Of a stretch of DNA of 64,000 nucleotides, positions 42,474-52,759 are shown piece by piece; within the stretch, counting starts at the first letter, position 1, and each line of letters opens with the position of its first letter. The notes under the pieces are model-generated. The model saw only the letters and a program-made list of their open reading frames with translations, did no database searches and was not told the DNA's origin. The position numbers and the translations under genes were made by a program. The stretch spans positions 62,001-126,000 of the forward strand of contig QHSX01000056.1 of NCBI GenBank assembly GCA_003221695.1, in the 5' to 3' direction. The DNA comes from Candidatus Rokuibacteriota bacterium (GTDB lineage Bacteria > Methylomirabilota > Methylomirabilia > Rokubacteriales > CSP1-6).

Positions 42474-42488
42474 CCCCAGACCAAATAG
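42366..42488 (+). CDS. Small repeat-encoded ORF bridging murD and ftsW
   Basis: 40 codons from an ATG overlapping the murD stop to a TAG directly abutting the ftsW ATG. Two 18-residue units, MARAIPLGGSGGGAAVTL and MARVIPLGGSGGGAAVAP, then PQTK. Gly-rich and without recognisable fold. ftsW has no SD of its own and a strong hairpin stands just upstream, so translation of this frame could be what opens the ftsW start. Whether the peptide itself matters is unknown. Confidence 0.4.
   Translation: MARAIPLGGSGGGAAVTLMARVIPLGGSGGGAAVAPPQTK
42445..42482. other. Strong hairpin just upstream of ftsW
   Basis: Outer stem GGTCTGGGGG/CCCCCAGACC (10 bp), a bulged A, inner stem GGAGCG/CGCTCC (6 bp), 5-nt loop. 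It ends 6 nt before the ftsW ATG. It has no U-tract, so it is not a good intrinsic terminator; attenuating translation of ftsW is a possible role. Confidence 0.7.
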
Positions 42489-43578
42489 ATGCCGCGGAAG
42501 CTCGCGCCCGATCTCTGGCTCTTCGGCGTCGCCGTCGTGCTCCTCTCGCTCGGCGTGGTGATGGTCTACTCGGCCAGCGCCATCGTCGCGGGCGATCGCT
42601 TCCACGACGCCTATTTCTTCCTCAAGAAGCAGCTCTTCTGGGCGCTGCTCGGCGCCGCGGGCCTCTGGCTCGCTCTCCGTGTGGACTATCGGCGCCTCGA
42701 GCGGTTCGTGCTCCCGCTCCTCGCCGTGTCGGTCGCGCTGCTCGTCCTCGTGCTCATCCCGCCCATCGGCCAGGCGATCAACGGCACCCGTCGCTGGATC
42801 CGGCTCGGGCCGGTGTCGTTCCAGCCAGTGGAGCTGGCGAAGCTCGCCCTCGTCGTCTATCTCGCGGCATTCCTCGCCAAGAAGCGGGAGGGGCTCGCGG
42901 ACTTCTGGCAGGGGCTCCTGTCGCCGCTCGTGGTCGCCGGCGTGCTCGGCGCGCTCGTGCTCGCGCAGCCCGACCTTGGCAACTGCCTGACCCTGATCGC
43001 GCTGACGTTCGCGCTGCTGTTCTTGGCCGGCGGGCGCCTCGCCCACCTCGGGCTGATCCTCGCTCCCGCCGTGCCGCTCATCGCGATCGCGATCTGGATG
43101 GCCCCGTACCGCCTCCGGCGGATCACCGCGTTTCTCGACCCGTGGTCGGACCCGCGTGGCAGCGGGTTCCAGATCATCCAGTCGTGGCTCGCGTTCGGCA
43201 ACGGCGGCGTGCTGGGCCAGGGCATCGGCGCCTCGAAGCAGAAACTGTTCTACCTGCCCGAGGCGCACACCGACTTTATCTTTGCGATCGTCGGCGAGGA
43301 GCTGGGGTTCGTCGGCGCCGCGGCGGTCGTCGCGCTGTTCAGCGTGTTCGTCTGGCGCGGGCTGCGGATCGGGCTCCGCGCCCCCGACCCCTTCGGCGGG
43401 TATCTCGCGCTGGGGATCACGGTCCTGATCGCGACCCAGACGCTCGTGAACCTGGGCGTCGTGCTGGGCCTGCTGCCGACCAAGGGGCTGCCGCTGCCGT
43501 TCGTCTCGTTCGGCGGCTCGGCGCTGCTCATCACGATGCTCTCGACCGGCGTGCTCTTGAACATCTCCCAGCAGGCGA

Positions 43579-43586
<8 letters not shown>
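42489..43586 (+). CDS. ftsW: Peptidoglycan glycosyltransferase FtsW
   Basis: 365 residues, SEDS family with about ten membrane helices. '[24 protein letters not shown]', '[30 protein letters not shown]', and '[21 protein letters not shown]' are characteristic. It polymerises lipid II at the septum. No SD; the ATG abuts the stop of the preceding small frame. It overlaps murC by 8 nt, where murG would normally be. Confidence 0.9.
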
Positions 43587-44972
<1,386 letters not shown>

Positions 44973-44973
<1 letters not shown>

Positions 44974-45851
44974 TGTTAGGAGAGATCCGCGGGGAAGTGC
45001 GGTTCAAAGAGCCGCTGAGCTTCCACACCTCGCTCCGCATCGGCGGCCCTGCCGACATCTTCGTCGTCCCCCAGGACGTCGACGACATCCGCCACGCGCT
45101 CCTCTTCGCCGAGCGCGAGCAGCTGTCGGTGGCGGTCATCGGCGGCGGCAACAACCTGGTCGTCCGTGACCGCGGCGTGCGCGGCGTCGTGCTGCGGCTC
45201 GAGGGATGCCTCGGGCGCGCCGAGTTCCACGGCGAGGAGGCGATCGTCGGTGCGGGCGTGAGCCTGTCGGCGCTGATCCGCGAGGCGGCGGCGCTGAACC
45301 TCGGCGGGATCGAGTGCCTGGTCGGGATCCCGGCGACGCTCGGCGGCGCACTCGCGATGAATGCCGGCACGCCCGACGGCCGGATCGGCGATTTCGTGAG
45401 CGCGGTCTACTTCCTCCACCCGGACGGCTCGCTCGGCGAGTTCAAGCCGACGTCGGGCACCTTCACCTACCAGACCTTCGACGCGCCGGCCGGCGCCGTG
45501 CTCATCGGCTGCCGCTTGCGGCTCACGCGCCGACCGCTCGCCGAGGTCCAGAAGGACATCAAGGTCCGCTTGAAGCAGAAGAAGGCCACCCAGCCCCTCG
45601 CCCTCGCGTCTGCGGGGTGCGTCTGGAAGAACCCGCCCGGCGACGTCGCCACACGGCTGATCGAGAAGTGCGGGCTCAAGGGGAAGCGAATCAATGGCGC
45701 CGAGATCTCCTCCAAGCACGCGAACTTCATCGTGAACCGCGGCGGCGCCACCGCGACCGACGTCCTCGCGCTCATGGACCTCACGCGCGACCGCGTGCAG
45801 CACCAGTTCGGGGTCGCGCTCGAGCCCGAGATCAGGATCCTCGGCGAATAA
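44973..45851 (+). CDS. murB: UDP-N-acetylenolpyruvoylglucosamine reductase MurB
   Basis: 292 residues. The FAD-binding domain has 'TSLRIGGPADIFVVP', 'VIGGGNNLVVRD' and 'GIECLVGIPATLGGALAMNAG'. The catalytic proton donor position reads ASAGCVWKNP, with Cys where E. coli has Ser, a known natural variant. The final Glu is in 'LEPEIRILGE'. GGGAGG precedes the ATG, which overlaps the murC stop. Lacks the extra loop of type I, so type II. Confidence 0.92.
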
Positions 45852-46696
45852 TGCCGAGCGGTCTCGGTTCGCCGCGGAGTCGGGTCGCCCGAGTCGCGGA
45901 CCTGGGCGAGCGCTCCGCGTTCGTCGCGAGCCAGCGGGTGGGCACGGACCGCCGGCGCGCGCGGCGGCGCGCGCGCCTGCGCCGCCTGCTCCCGCTCGTG
46001 CTGCTCACCGCGGCGGCGTGGTTCGCGGTCGCGGTCTTCGGTCACTGGCTCCTCACGACCCCGCGTTTCAAGGTCGCGACGGTCGACGTGCGCGGCGCAG
46101 CGCGCGTGCCGACGGCGCGGGTCTTGGCGGCGGCCGCGGTCGATCCGGGCACGAGCCTCTTCAGCCTCGATCCGCGCGCCATCGCCGGTCGCGTCGCGGC
46201 GATCCCCGAGATCCGGCGCGCCGACGTCGTCCGCGAGCTCCCGGACCGGGTCGTCATCACCGTCGAGGAGCGGCGCCCCTTCACGCTGGTGCACGCGGGG
46301 CACCTCCACTGGCTCGACGAGGAGGGCCGGCTCCTGGGCGCCTCGCCCGAGGCCGTGGTGCCCCAGGTTCCGGTCGTGAGCGGCCTGTCCGACGAGGAGG
46401 TCGCCTCGATGCGGAGCGTGCCGAGCCCCAAGGCGCGGGCGGCCATCGCGCTCATCCGGGCCCTCCTGCGGACCGGCAGCGCGCTCGCCGCCGAGATCTC
46501 CGAGATCGACATGAGCCGCCAGGACGGCCCCCTCCTCTACACGGTCGACGGCGTCGAGGTGCGGCTCCCCGCCGAGGAGTGGGAAGAGCAGCTCGTGCGC
46601 CTTGAGGGCGTGCTCACCCAGGTCGCCGACCCGGACGTCCGCGCGGTCGATCTCAGGTTCCGCGACCAGGTCATCCTGCAGCGGAGGCGCTCGTGA
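45851..46696 (+). CDS. ftsQ: Cell division protein FtsQ
   Basis: 281 residues. Arg-rich cytoplasmic N-terminus, one transmembrane helix (LLPLVLLTAAAWFAVAVFGHWLL), POTRA domain 'FKVATVDVRGAARVPTARVLAAA..GTSLFSLDPRAI', then the FtsQ domain 'LPDRVVITVEERRPFTLV'. The ATG overlaps the murB stop by one base; ftsA overlaps its end. Confidence 0.87.
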   Translation: MPSGLGSPRSRVARVADLGERSAFVASQRVGTDRRRARRRARLRRLLPLVLLTAAAWFAVAVFGHWLLTTPRFKVATVDVRGAARVPTARVLAAAAVDPGTSLFSLDPRAIAGRVAAIPEIRRADVVRELPDRVVITVEERRPFTLVHAGHLHWLDEEGRLLGASPEAVVPQVPVVSGLSDEEVASMRSVPSPKARAAIALIRALLRTGSALAAEISEIDMSRQDGPLLYTVDGVEVRLPAEEWEEQLVRLEGVLTQVADPDVRAVDLRFRDQVILQRRRS

Positions 46697-47940
46697 CGCG
46701 GCGCTCGAAGGCTCCGGACCTGGTCGTCGGATTGGACGTGGGCACGACGAAGATCTGCGCGGTGATTGCCCAACCGGCCACGCACGGCGGCCTCGACGTC
46801 GCCGGCGTCGGGACGGCGCCCTCGCGCGGCCTCCGGCGCGGGATCGTCGTCAACATCGACTCGACGGTCGAGGCCATCAAGGCGGCCGTCGCCGAGGCCG
46901 AGCAGATGGCGGGCGTCGAGGTCGCGGGCGTCTACGTGGGCGTCGCCGGCGGCCACATTCGCGGCGTCAACAGCCGCGGCGTCGTTGCCGTCTCCGGCAA
47001 GGACCGCGAGGTGAACTCGACGGACGTCGAGCGGGCCGTGGAGGCGGCGCGGGCGATCAACCTGCCGCAGGACCGCGAGATCATCCACGTGCTGCCTCAG
47101 AACTTCGTCGTGGACGACGGCGACGGGATCCGCGATCCCATCGGGATGTCGGGCGTGCGCCTCGAGGTCGAGGTGCACGTCGTCACCGCCGCGGTGACCT
47201 CGGTCCAGAACGTCGTCCGCTCGGTCAACCGCGCGGGCCTCGCCGTGCACGACATCGTGCTCGAGCCGCTCGCCTCGGCCGAGGCGGTCCTGTACGAGGA
47301 CGAGAAGGAGCTCGGCGTCGTCGTGGTGGACATCGGCGGCGGGACGACCGACGTCGCGCTGTTCCGCAACGGCGCGATCTGGCACACGGTCATCCTCCCG
47401 CTCGGCGGCGACCACATCTCGAACGACATCGCGATCGGCCTCCGCACCCCGCTGCCCGCGGCCGAGGACATGAAGAAGCGGTACGGGTGCGCGCTGACGG
47501 CCCTGGTGGCGGCGGAGGAGACGGTGGACGTGCCGTCGGTCGGGGGCCGGAAGCCTCGCCAGCTCTCGCGCCAGGTCCTCTCGGAGATCATCCAGCCGCG
47601 GGTCGAGGAGATCTTCACGCTGATCGCGCGCGAGCTCGGCCGGGCGGGATTCCAGGACGCGGCGACGGCTGGCGCCGTCGTGACCGGCGGCACGTCGCTC
47701 ATGGAAGGCGTGCCCGAGCTGGCGGAGGCGGTGTTCGATCAACCGGTCCGGCGCGGCGTGCCACTCGGCGTCGGCCGCCATGCCCACGTCGTGCAGAGCC
47801 CGGTCTACGCGACGGCGGTGGGCCTGGCGCTCCACGGCGCCCGCGGGCGGACTCAGGCCGAGACCGCCGCGGCGGCGGACGGAAGCCTGCTCGGGCGACT
47901 CGGGCAGAGCCTGTCCGGTCTCCTCAATGACATCTTCTAG
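46693..47940 (+). CDS. ftsA: Cell division protein FtsA
   Basis: 415 residues. Actin-fold motifs '[16 protein letters not shown]', '[15 protein letters not shown]' and '[19 protein letters not shown]', with the FtsA 1C domain ('[24 protein letters not shown]'). The amphipathic C-terminal helix '[17 protein letters not shown]' anchors FtsZ to the membrane. GTG start. Confidence 0.92.
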   Translation: MTRRSKAPDLVVGLDVGTTKICAVIAQPATHGGLDVAGVGTAPSRGLRRGIVVNIDSTVEAIKAAVAEAEQMAGVEVAGVYVGVAGGHIRGVNSRGVVAVSGKDREVNSTDVERAVEAARAINLPQDREIIHVLPQNFVVDDGDGIRDPIGMSGVRLEVEVHVVTAAVTSVQNVVRSVNRAGLAVHDIVLEPLASAEAVLYEDEKELGVVVVDIGGGTTDVALFRNGAIWHTVILPLGGDHISNDIAIGLRTPLPAAEDMKKRYGCALTALVAAEETVDVPSVGGRKPRQLSRQVLSEIIQPRVEEIFTLIARELGRAGFQDAATAGAVVTGGTSLMEGVPELAEAVFDQPVRRGVPLGVGRHAHVVQSPVYATAVGLALHGARGRTQAETAAAADGSLLGRLGQSLSGLLNDIF

Positions 47941-48040
47941 GACGGGTCGGGGCGAGCAGCCGCCGCTGTTCCCGTCCGACGGCGCGCGTTCATCGGGCCG
48001 GCGGCGCAAAGCCGCCGACAGACATCGGAAGGAGGACGGG

Positions 48041-49192
48041 ATGGAGAGGGATCGCACACGGCGCCCGCTCTTCGAGCTCGACGAGGTGCCGCAGGCGGCG
48101 AAGATCAAGGTCGTCGGTCTCGGCGGTGGCGGCAGCAACGCCGTGAGCCGGATGATGGCGGCGGAATTCACGGGGGTCGAGTTCATCGTCGCCAACACGG
48201 ACGTCCAGGCGCTGCACGCCTCGCCGGCGCCCGTGAAGCTCCAGCTCGGCGCGAAGCTCACGCAGGGGCTCGGCGCGGGCTCGAACCCGGACATCGGCCG
48301 GCAGGCGGCGCAGGAAGACCCGGACCAGATCACGCGGCTCCTGCACGGCGCCGACATGGTCTTCATCACTGCGGGTCTCGGTGGCGGCACGGGCACCGGT
48401 GCGGCCCCAGTCGTCGCGTCGCTCGCCAAGGACCTCGGGATCCTCACCGTGGCCGTGGTGACGAAGCCGTTCGCGTTCGAGGGCAGACGCCGGATGGCGC
48501 AGGCCGAGGCAGGGCTCGAGGCGTTTCGGGGTGTCGTGGACACGCTCATCACGATCCCGAACCAGCGGCTCTTGTCGGTCGTCGATCGGGGCACGCCACT
48601 GATCGAAGCCTTCCGCGTCGCGGACGCCGTGCTCCAGCAAGCCGTCCAGGGCATCTCCGACCTGATCCTCGTGCCCGGACTCGTGAACCTCGACTTCGCC
48701 GACGTCCGCACGATCATGTCGGGGATGGGTATGGCGATGATGGGCGCCGGCACGGGTCGGGGCGAGCACCGCGCGCTCGATGCCGCACAGAAGGCGGTGG
48801 CGAGCCCGCTCCTCGACGACACGTCCATCCAGGGTGCGCGTGGGATCCTGATCAACTTCACCGGCGGAGCCGACCTGTCGATCCACGAGGTCGAGGAAGC
48901 CGCGCGCGTCGTCCAGGAGGCGGCCCACGAGGACGCGAACATCATCTTCGGCGCGGTCATCGACCCGCACATGACCGACGAGGTCCGGATGACCGTGATC
49001 GCGACGGGGTTCGCCGAGCGGAAGGAGACCGTCGGCGGGAAGGTCGTGGACCTCCCGCGCGCGGCGCGCGCGAGCGCGGCCGGGGCGGGGAGCTGGCGCC
49101 GGCGCCCGGGCGAGCTGCGCGCCGAGATCGACGCCGCGCTCGGCGACGGCGATCTGGAAGTTCCGGCCTTCCTGCGCCGACAGGCGGATTAG
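48041..49192 (+). CDS. ftsZ: Cell division GTPase FtsZ
   Basis: 383 residues. Tubulin signature '[22 protein letters not shown]', N-terminal '[18 protein letters not shown]', and synergy loop '[12 protein letters not shown]'. A linker of only about 40 residues leads to the conserved tail '[12 protein letters not shown]' that binds FtsA. GGAGG lies 6 nt before the ATG. It closes the dcw cluster. The 100 bp before it contain no separate promoter that I can recognise. Confidence 0.93.
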   Translation: MERDRTRRPLFELDEVPQAAKIKVVGLGGGGSNAVSRMMAAEFTGVEFIVANTDVQALHASPAPVKLQLGAKLTQGLGAGSNPDIGRQAAQEDPDQITRLLHGADMVFITAGLGGGTGTGAAPVVASLAKDLGILTVAVVTKPFAFEGRRRMAQAEAGLEAFRGVVDTLITIPNQRLLSVVDRGTPLIEAFRVADAVLQQAVQGISDLILVPGLVNLDFADVRTIMSGMGMAMMGAGTGRGEHRALDAAQKAVASPLLDDTSIQGARGILINFTGGADLSIHEVEEAARVVQEAAHEDANIIFGAVIDPHMTDEVRMTVIATGFAERKETVGGKVVDLPRAARASAAGAGSWRRRPGELRAEIDAALGDGDLEVPAFLRRQAD

Positions 49193-49234
49193 TCGCGCGT
49201 CGTACGCGCCGCAGGCCGTCGCTCTATAAACCTG

Positions 49235-50011
49235 ATGGATCGCGGCACGCGCCTCCTCCCCCACGGACAGCCAGCCGCGTATCTCACGTTCGCCGCGCTG
49301 ACGGCTCTCGGGCTTCCCAACGCGACCACCACGCGCCACTGCCCCGGCGTCCTTTCGTTCGACGAGCCGATCTCCGCCGAGCACCCGGTCTCGCCCTTCC
49401 GCGCCGACGCGGTCCGAACGCTCGGGGCGGCCGGCCTCGACCTCGCCCGGGTGAGCTACGCCAAGCAGGTCCACGGCGCCGAGGCCGCCGAGGCGCCTGC
49501 CGCTGGAGGGTTCGCTGGGACCGTTGACATCCTCGTGACCGTCGCGCCGCGCGCGCCGCTCGCGATCTTCACAGCCGACTGCCTCGCGATCGTCCTCTAC
49601 GATCCCGAGGCGCACGCGCTCGGCGCGGCGCACGTCGGCTGGCGGGGTACGGTGCGCGGCGCCGCCCAGGCCGTCGTCGCTGCGCTCGGGCCGCTCGGCG
49701 CCCGCCCCGAGCGACTCTGCGCGGCCATCGCGCCCTCGATCGGCCCGTGCTGCTACGAGGTCGACGAGCCGGTGACGCGGGAGCTCGCCCAGGCTTACCC
49801 GGACCACTGGGAGGCGTGGGCCACTCCCGGGCGGCCCGGCCGGGTCATGCTGGACCTCTGGTCCGCCAACGAGGCGTTGCTCCGGAGGGCGGGCGTCCAG
49901 CCGGCGCGCATCGAGAACCCGCGCCTGTGCACCGCCTGTCACCCGGAGCTCTTTTACTCGTACCGCCGCGGCAATCGCGGCCGGTTGGCGACGCTCGCCG
50001 CGCTGCCGTAG
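49235..50011 (+). CDS. pgeF: Purine nucleoside phosphorylase/laccase-domain protein PgeF
   Basis: 258 residues. Zinc-site residues lie in 'YAKQVHGAEAA' (His), 'FTADCLAIVLYD' (Cys) and 'AAHVGWRGTVRGAAQ' (His), with 'SIGPCCYEVDE' and the end 'ENPRLCTACHPELFYSYRRG', as in the YfiH/PgeF (DUF152) group. Members cleave purine nucleosides or edit UDP-MurNAc peptides; the gene commonly follows ftsZ. Confidence 0.87.
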   Translation: MDRGTRLLPHGQPAAYLTFAALTALGLPNATTTRHCPGVLSFDEPISAEHPVSPFRADAVRTLGAAGLDLARVSYAKQVHGAEAAEAPAAGGFAGTVDILVTVAPRAPLAIFTADCLAIVLYDPEAHALGAAHVGWRGTVRGAAQAVVAALGPLGARPERLCAAIAPSIGPCCYEVDEPVTRELAQAYPDHWEAWATPGRPGRVMLDLWSANEALLRRAGVQPARIENPRLCTACHPELFYSYRRGNRGRLATLAALP

Positions 50012-50012
50012 C

Positions 50013-50139
50013 CGTGCGAGCCGAGCGGCGGCCGCGGAGGGTCGGCGAGCGCGCCGCGAGGCGAGTCTGTGGACCGTAGTCGTGCGAGCCGAGCGGCGGC
50101 CGCGGAGGGTCGGCGAGCGCGCCGCGAGGCGAGTCTGTG
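50013..50139. repeat. 68-bp direct repeat, two copies
   Basis: A 59-bp block (CGTGCGAGCCGAGCGGCGGC...GAGTCTGTG) at 50013-50071 recurs at 50081-50139 after a 9-nt spacer. It starts right after the pgeF stop. No ORF is evident in this 180-bp gap. A TAGAAT hexamer at 50175-50180 may serve yggS. Confidence 0.88.
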
Positions 50140-50192
50140 ATCGAGCCCCCGCCGTCCGAGGTGAGCCTGTGATGTAGAATCGCGGTGCGGCC

Positions 50193-50888
50193 ATGGACGA
50201 CATCCGGGCCAGTCTCGAGCGTGTGCGTGAGCGCGTCGCTCGCGCCGCCGAGCGTGCGGGGCGGCGGGCGGAGGACGTGCTCCTCATCGGCGTCTCGAAG
50301 ACCGTGGCGCTCGCCAGGATCCGCGAGGCGGTCGCCGCCGGGATTCCTGCCCTCGGCGAGAACCGGGTTCAGGAGGCGCGCGCGAAGATCGCCGAGCTCG
50401 GGCGACCCGTGCCGTGGCACCTCGTCGGGCAGCTGCAGACGAACAAGGCCAGGGACGCCGCCGAGCTCTTCGACCTGATCCACTCCGTGGATCGCCCGGA
50501 GCTCGCGCGCGAGCTGGACAAGCGGGCCCGGCAGCGGGGTCGGTCGGTCACGGCCCTCGTGCAGGTGAACGTGGCCCGCGAACGGTCGAAGGGGGGCGTG
50601 CCGCCCGAGGAGCTCGACGGCCTGCTGGACGCGGTGGCGAAGCTCGACCACGTCAGGGTGCTCGGGTTGATGGCGATCCCCCCGGAGGCCGCGGACCCGG
50701 CCGGCGCGCGCGTCTGGTTCCGGGCGCTCGCGAAGCTCGGTGCGCGCCACGATCTCCGGGAACTGTCGATGGGGATGAGCGGCGATTTCGAGGTGGCGAT
50801 CGAGGAGGGAGCGACGATGGTGCGCGTCGGGACGGCGATCTTCGGCCCGCGCCCGGCCGGGCCCCAAAAGGAGCCACGCGAGCCATGA
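50193..50888 (+). CDS. yggS: PLP homeostasis protein (YggS/PLPBP)
   Basis: 231 residues. The PLP Lys is in 'LLIGVSKTVALARIREAV', with 'GENRVQEARAKI', 'WHLVGQLQTNKARDAAELFDLIHSVD', and 'LSMGMSGDFEVAIEEGATMVRVGTAIFG'. It is a non-enzymatic PLP carrier affecting amino-acid metabolism. It overlaps proC by 4 nt; the yggS-proC-yggT order is widely conserved. Confidence 0.9.
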   Translation: MDDIRASLERVRERVARAAERAGRRAEDVLLIGVSKTVALARIREAVAAGIPALGENRVQEARAKIAELGRPVPWHLVGQLQTNKARDAAELFDLIHSVDRPELARELDKRARQRGRSVTALVQVNVARERSKGGVPPEELDGLLDAVAKLDHVRVLGLMAIPPEAADPAGARVWFRALAKLGARHDLRELSMGMSGDFEVAIEEGATMVRVGTAIFGPRPAGPQKEPREP

Positions 50889-51706
50889 CGATCAAAGGCA
50901 AGACGATCGGGTTCGTCGGCGCCGGGAACATGGGCGAGGCGATGATCAAAGGGCTCCTGGCGGCGAACCTCGTGCCGCCCGAGTCCATCTGCGCGACCGA
51001 CGTGCGCCGCGAGCGCCTCAAGGAGCTCGACCGGCAGTACGGGATCCAGATCGCCGCCGACAACCCGGAGCTCGTCCGTCACGTCGACGTCGTCATCCTG
51101 GCGGTGAAGCCGCAGATCATCGAGCCCGTGCTGAAGGAGATCGCGCCCGCGCTCACACGACGGAAGCTGATGATCTCGATCGCTGCCGGCGTCTCGACGG
51201 CCAGGCTGCGCACGATTCTCGGCCCGGACGCGCGGCTGATCCGCGTGATGCCGAACGCCCCGGCGCTCGTGCTCGAGGGCGTCACCGCGATCGCGAAGGC
51301 GGAGGGCCTCGAGCCGGGCGACCTCGACACCGCCCGTGAGATCTTCAGCGCCGTCGGGCGGGTGGTCGTACTGGACGAGGAGCTGCTCGACGCCGTGACG
51401 GGGCTCTCGGGGTCCGGCCCCGCTTACGTCGCGCTCGTGATCGAGTCGCTCGCGGACGGCGGGGTGAAGATGGGGCTCGACCGGATCACCGCGATGACGC
51501 TCGCGACCCAGACGGTGCTCGGCGCCGCCAAGCTCCTCCTCGAGACGGGCCTCCACCCCGGCGCGCTGAAGGACATGGTCAGTTCGCCCGGCGGCACCTC
51601 GATCGCGGGGATCGCCGCCCTCGAGGAGGGCGGGATCCGCACCACTTTCATCAAGGCCGTCGAGCGCGCCACCCAGCGTTCCCGGGAGCTGGGGGTGCTA
51701 AGATGA
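50885..51706 (+). CDS. proC: Pyrroline-5-carboxylate reductase
   Basis: 273 residues. N-terminal Rossmann 'TIGFVGAGNMGEAMIKGLL', 'VILAVKPQIIEPVL', 'LIRVMPNAPALVLEGVTAI', and C-terminal 'DAVTGLSGSGPAYVALVIESLADGGVKMGL' and 'LKDMVSSPGGTSIAGIAALEEGGIR'. It makes proline from P5C with NAD(P)H. The ATG overlaps the yggS stop. Confidence 0.92.
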   Translation: MTIKGKTIGFVGAGNMGEAMIKGLLAANLVPPESICATDVRRERLKELDRQYGIQIAADNPELVRHVDVVILAVKPQIIEPVLKEIAPALTRRKLMISIAAGVSTARLRTILGPDARLIRVMPNAPALVLEGVTAIAKAEGLEPGDLDTAREIFSAVGRVVVLDEELLDAVTGLSGSGPAYVALVIESLADGGVKMGLDRITAMTLATQTVLGAAKLLLETGLHPGALKDMVSSPGGTSIAGIAALEEGGIRTTFIKAVERATQRSRELGVLR

Positions 51707-51710
51707 GGCC

Positions 51711-52010
51711 GTGTTCCTCCTGAGCAACTTGGTCTACGCACTGGCGAACCTCGTCAACCTGGTGCTCAACGCGTACCTTCTCATCGTCGTCGCCCGCGCC
51801 GTGCTCTCGTGGGTGAACCCCGATCCTTACAACCCGATCGTGCGCTTCCTCCACCGCGCGACGGAGCCGGTGCTCCGCCCCATCCGCGAGCGTCTGCCGA
51901 CGATCGCGATGGGGCTCGACCTGTCGCCGATGGTCGTTCTGCTCGCGATCTTTTTTCTCCAGTCGTTAGTGGTCGGCTCACTCCACGACCTCGCTGCGAG
52001 CCTCAGGTAG
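51711..52010 (+). CDS. yggT: YggT family membrane protein
   Basis: 99 residues with two membrane segments (LVYALANLVNLVLNAYLLIVVARAVLSW and LSPMVVLLAIFFLQSLVVGSL) around 'VNPDPYNPIVRFLHRATEPVLRPIRERLP', the YggT signature. Members are linked to osmotic tolerance and division-site membrane organisation. GTG start; TAAGAT lies 6 nt upstream, so it may also have its own leaderless promoter inside the proC end. Confidence 0.88.
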   Translation: MFLLSNLVYALANLVNLVLNAYLLIVVARAVLSWVNPDPYNPIVRFLHRATEPVLRPIRERLPTIAMGLDLSPMVVLLAIFFLQSLVVGSLHDLAASLR

Positions 52011-52026
52011 CGAGTCGGAGGGTCCG

Positions 52027-52500
52027 ATGCGAATCAGCCCCCTCGACATCCGGCAGCAGCAGTTCACGGTGCGGATGCTCCGCGGCTTCGACAAGCACGA
52101 GGTGGACGCGTTCCTCGACGACGTCGCGGACGACTACGAGACCGTGCTCAAGGAGAACGCGCTCCTCCGAGAGCAGCTCGCCACGCTCGAGGAGCGCTCG
52201 CGCGGGCTCGCCGAGCGCGAGCGGGCCCTCCAGGATACGCTCGTGACCACGCAGAAGCTCGGCGACGAGATGAAGGCGGCGGCTCGGCGCGAGGCGGAAC
52301 TGCACATGCGGGAGGCCGAGCTGCGCGGCGAGAAGATCGTGGAGGGAGCGCGCAGCGAGGAGGCGAAGATCCGGAGCGAGATCCAGTCGCTCCGCCGCCT
52401 GCGCCGCCAACTCGTCGAGGACCTGCGCTCGACGCTCGAGAGCTACTACCGCATGATGGCGGCCGACTTTGGCGAGGACGCCGGCGAGCCGAAGGGCTGA
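52027..52500 (+). CDS. divIVA: DivIVA-like coiled-coil protein
   Basis: 157 residues. N-terminal membrane-curvature motif 'ISPLDIRQQQFTVRMLRGFDKHEVDAFLDDVADDYETVL' followed by a continuous coiled coil to about residue 145. DivIVA-type proteins mark negatively curved membrane at poles and septa. Its position after yggT downstream of ftsZ is conserved in many bacteria. GGAGG-like GGAGGG precedes the ATG. Confidence 0.87.
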   Translation: MRISPLDIRQQQFTVRMLRGFDKHEVDAFLDDVADDYETVLKENALLREQLATLEERSRGLAERERALQDTLVTTQKLGDEMKAAARREAELHMREAELRGEKIVEGARSEEAKIRSEIQSLRRLRRQLVEDLRSTLESYYRMMAADFGEDAGEPKG

Positions 52501-52759
52501 GGGCGCGCTGCTGCGCCTGCGCGTCGAGCCGCGCGCGTCGCGGGACGAGATCCTCGGCTGGCGCAACGACGTCCTGCGCGTGCGCGTGACGGCGCCGCCG
52601 GTCGAGGGCGCGGCCAACGCCGCGGTGGTTGCCCTCGTGGCGCGCGCGCTCCGTGTCGCCTCATCGACCGTGCGCGTCGTCCGCGGCGAGCGCGGCCGTG
52701 ACAAGCGCGTGCGCGTGGCCGGCCTGACCGACGCCGACGTCCGGACGCGTCTCGCGTGA
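52469..52759 (+). CDS. DUF167 family protein
   Basis: 96 residues at most. 'LLRLRVEPRASRDEILGWRNDVLRVRVTAPPVEGAANAAVVALVARALRV' and 'VRVVRGERGRDKRVRVAGL' match the DUF167/YggU core. A TTG at 52469 would overlap divIVA by 32 nt; the first 15 residues are not family-like, so a rarer start just after the divIVA stop is possible. The stop overlaps the mtnA GTG. Confidence 0.8.
   Translation: MARTPASRRAEGALLRLRVEPRASRDEILGWRNDVLRVRVTAPPVEGAANAAVVALVARALRVASSTVRVVRGERGRDKRVRVAGLTDADVRTRLA

Noticed and set aside
42445-42482. Intrinsic terminator before ftsW
   Set aside because: No U-tract follows the stem, and ending transcription here would cut the dcw operon.
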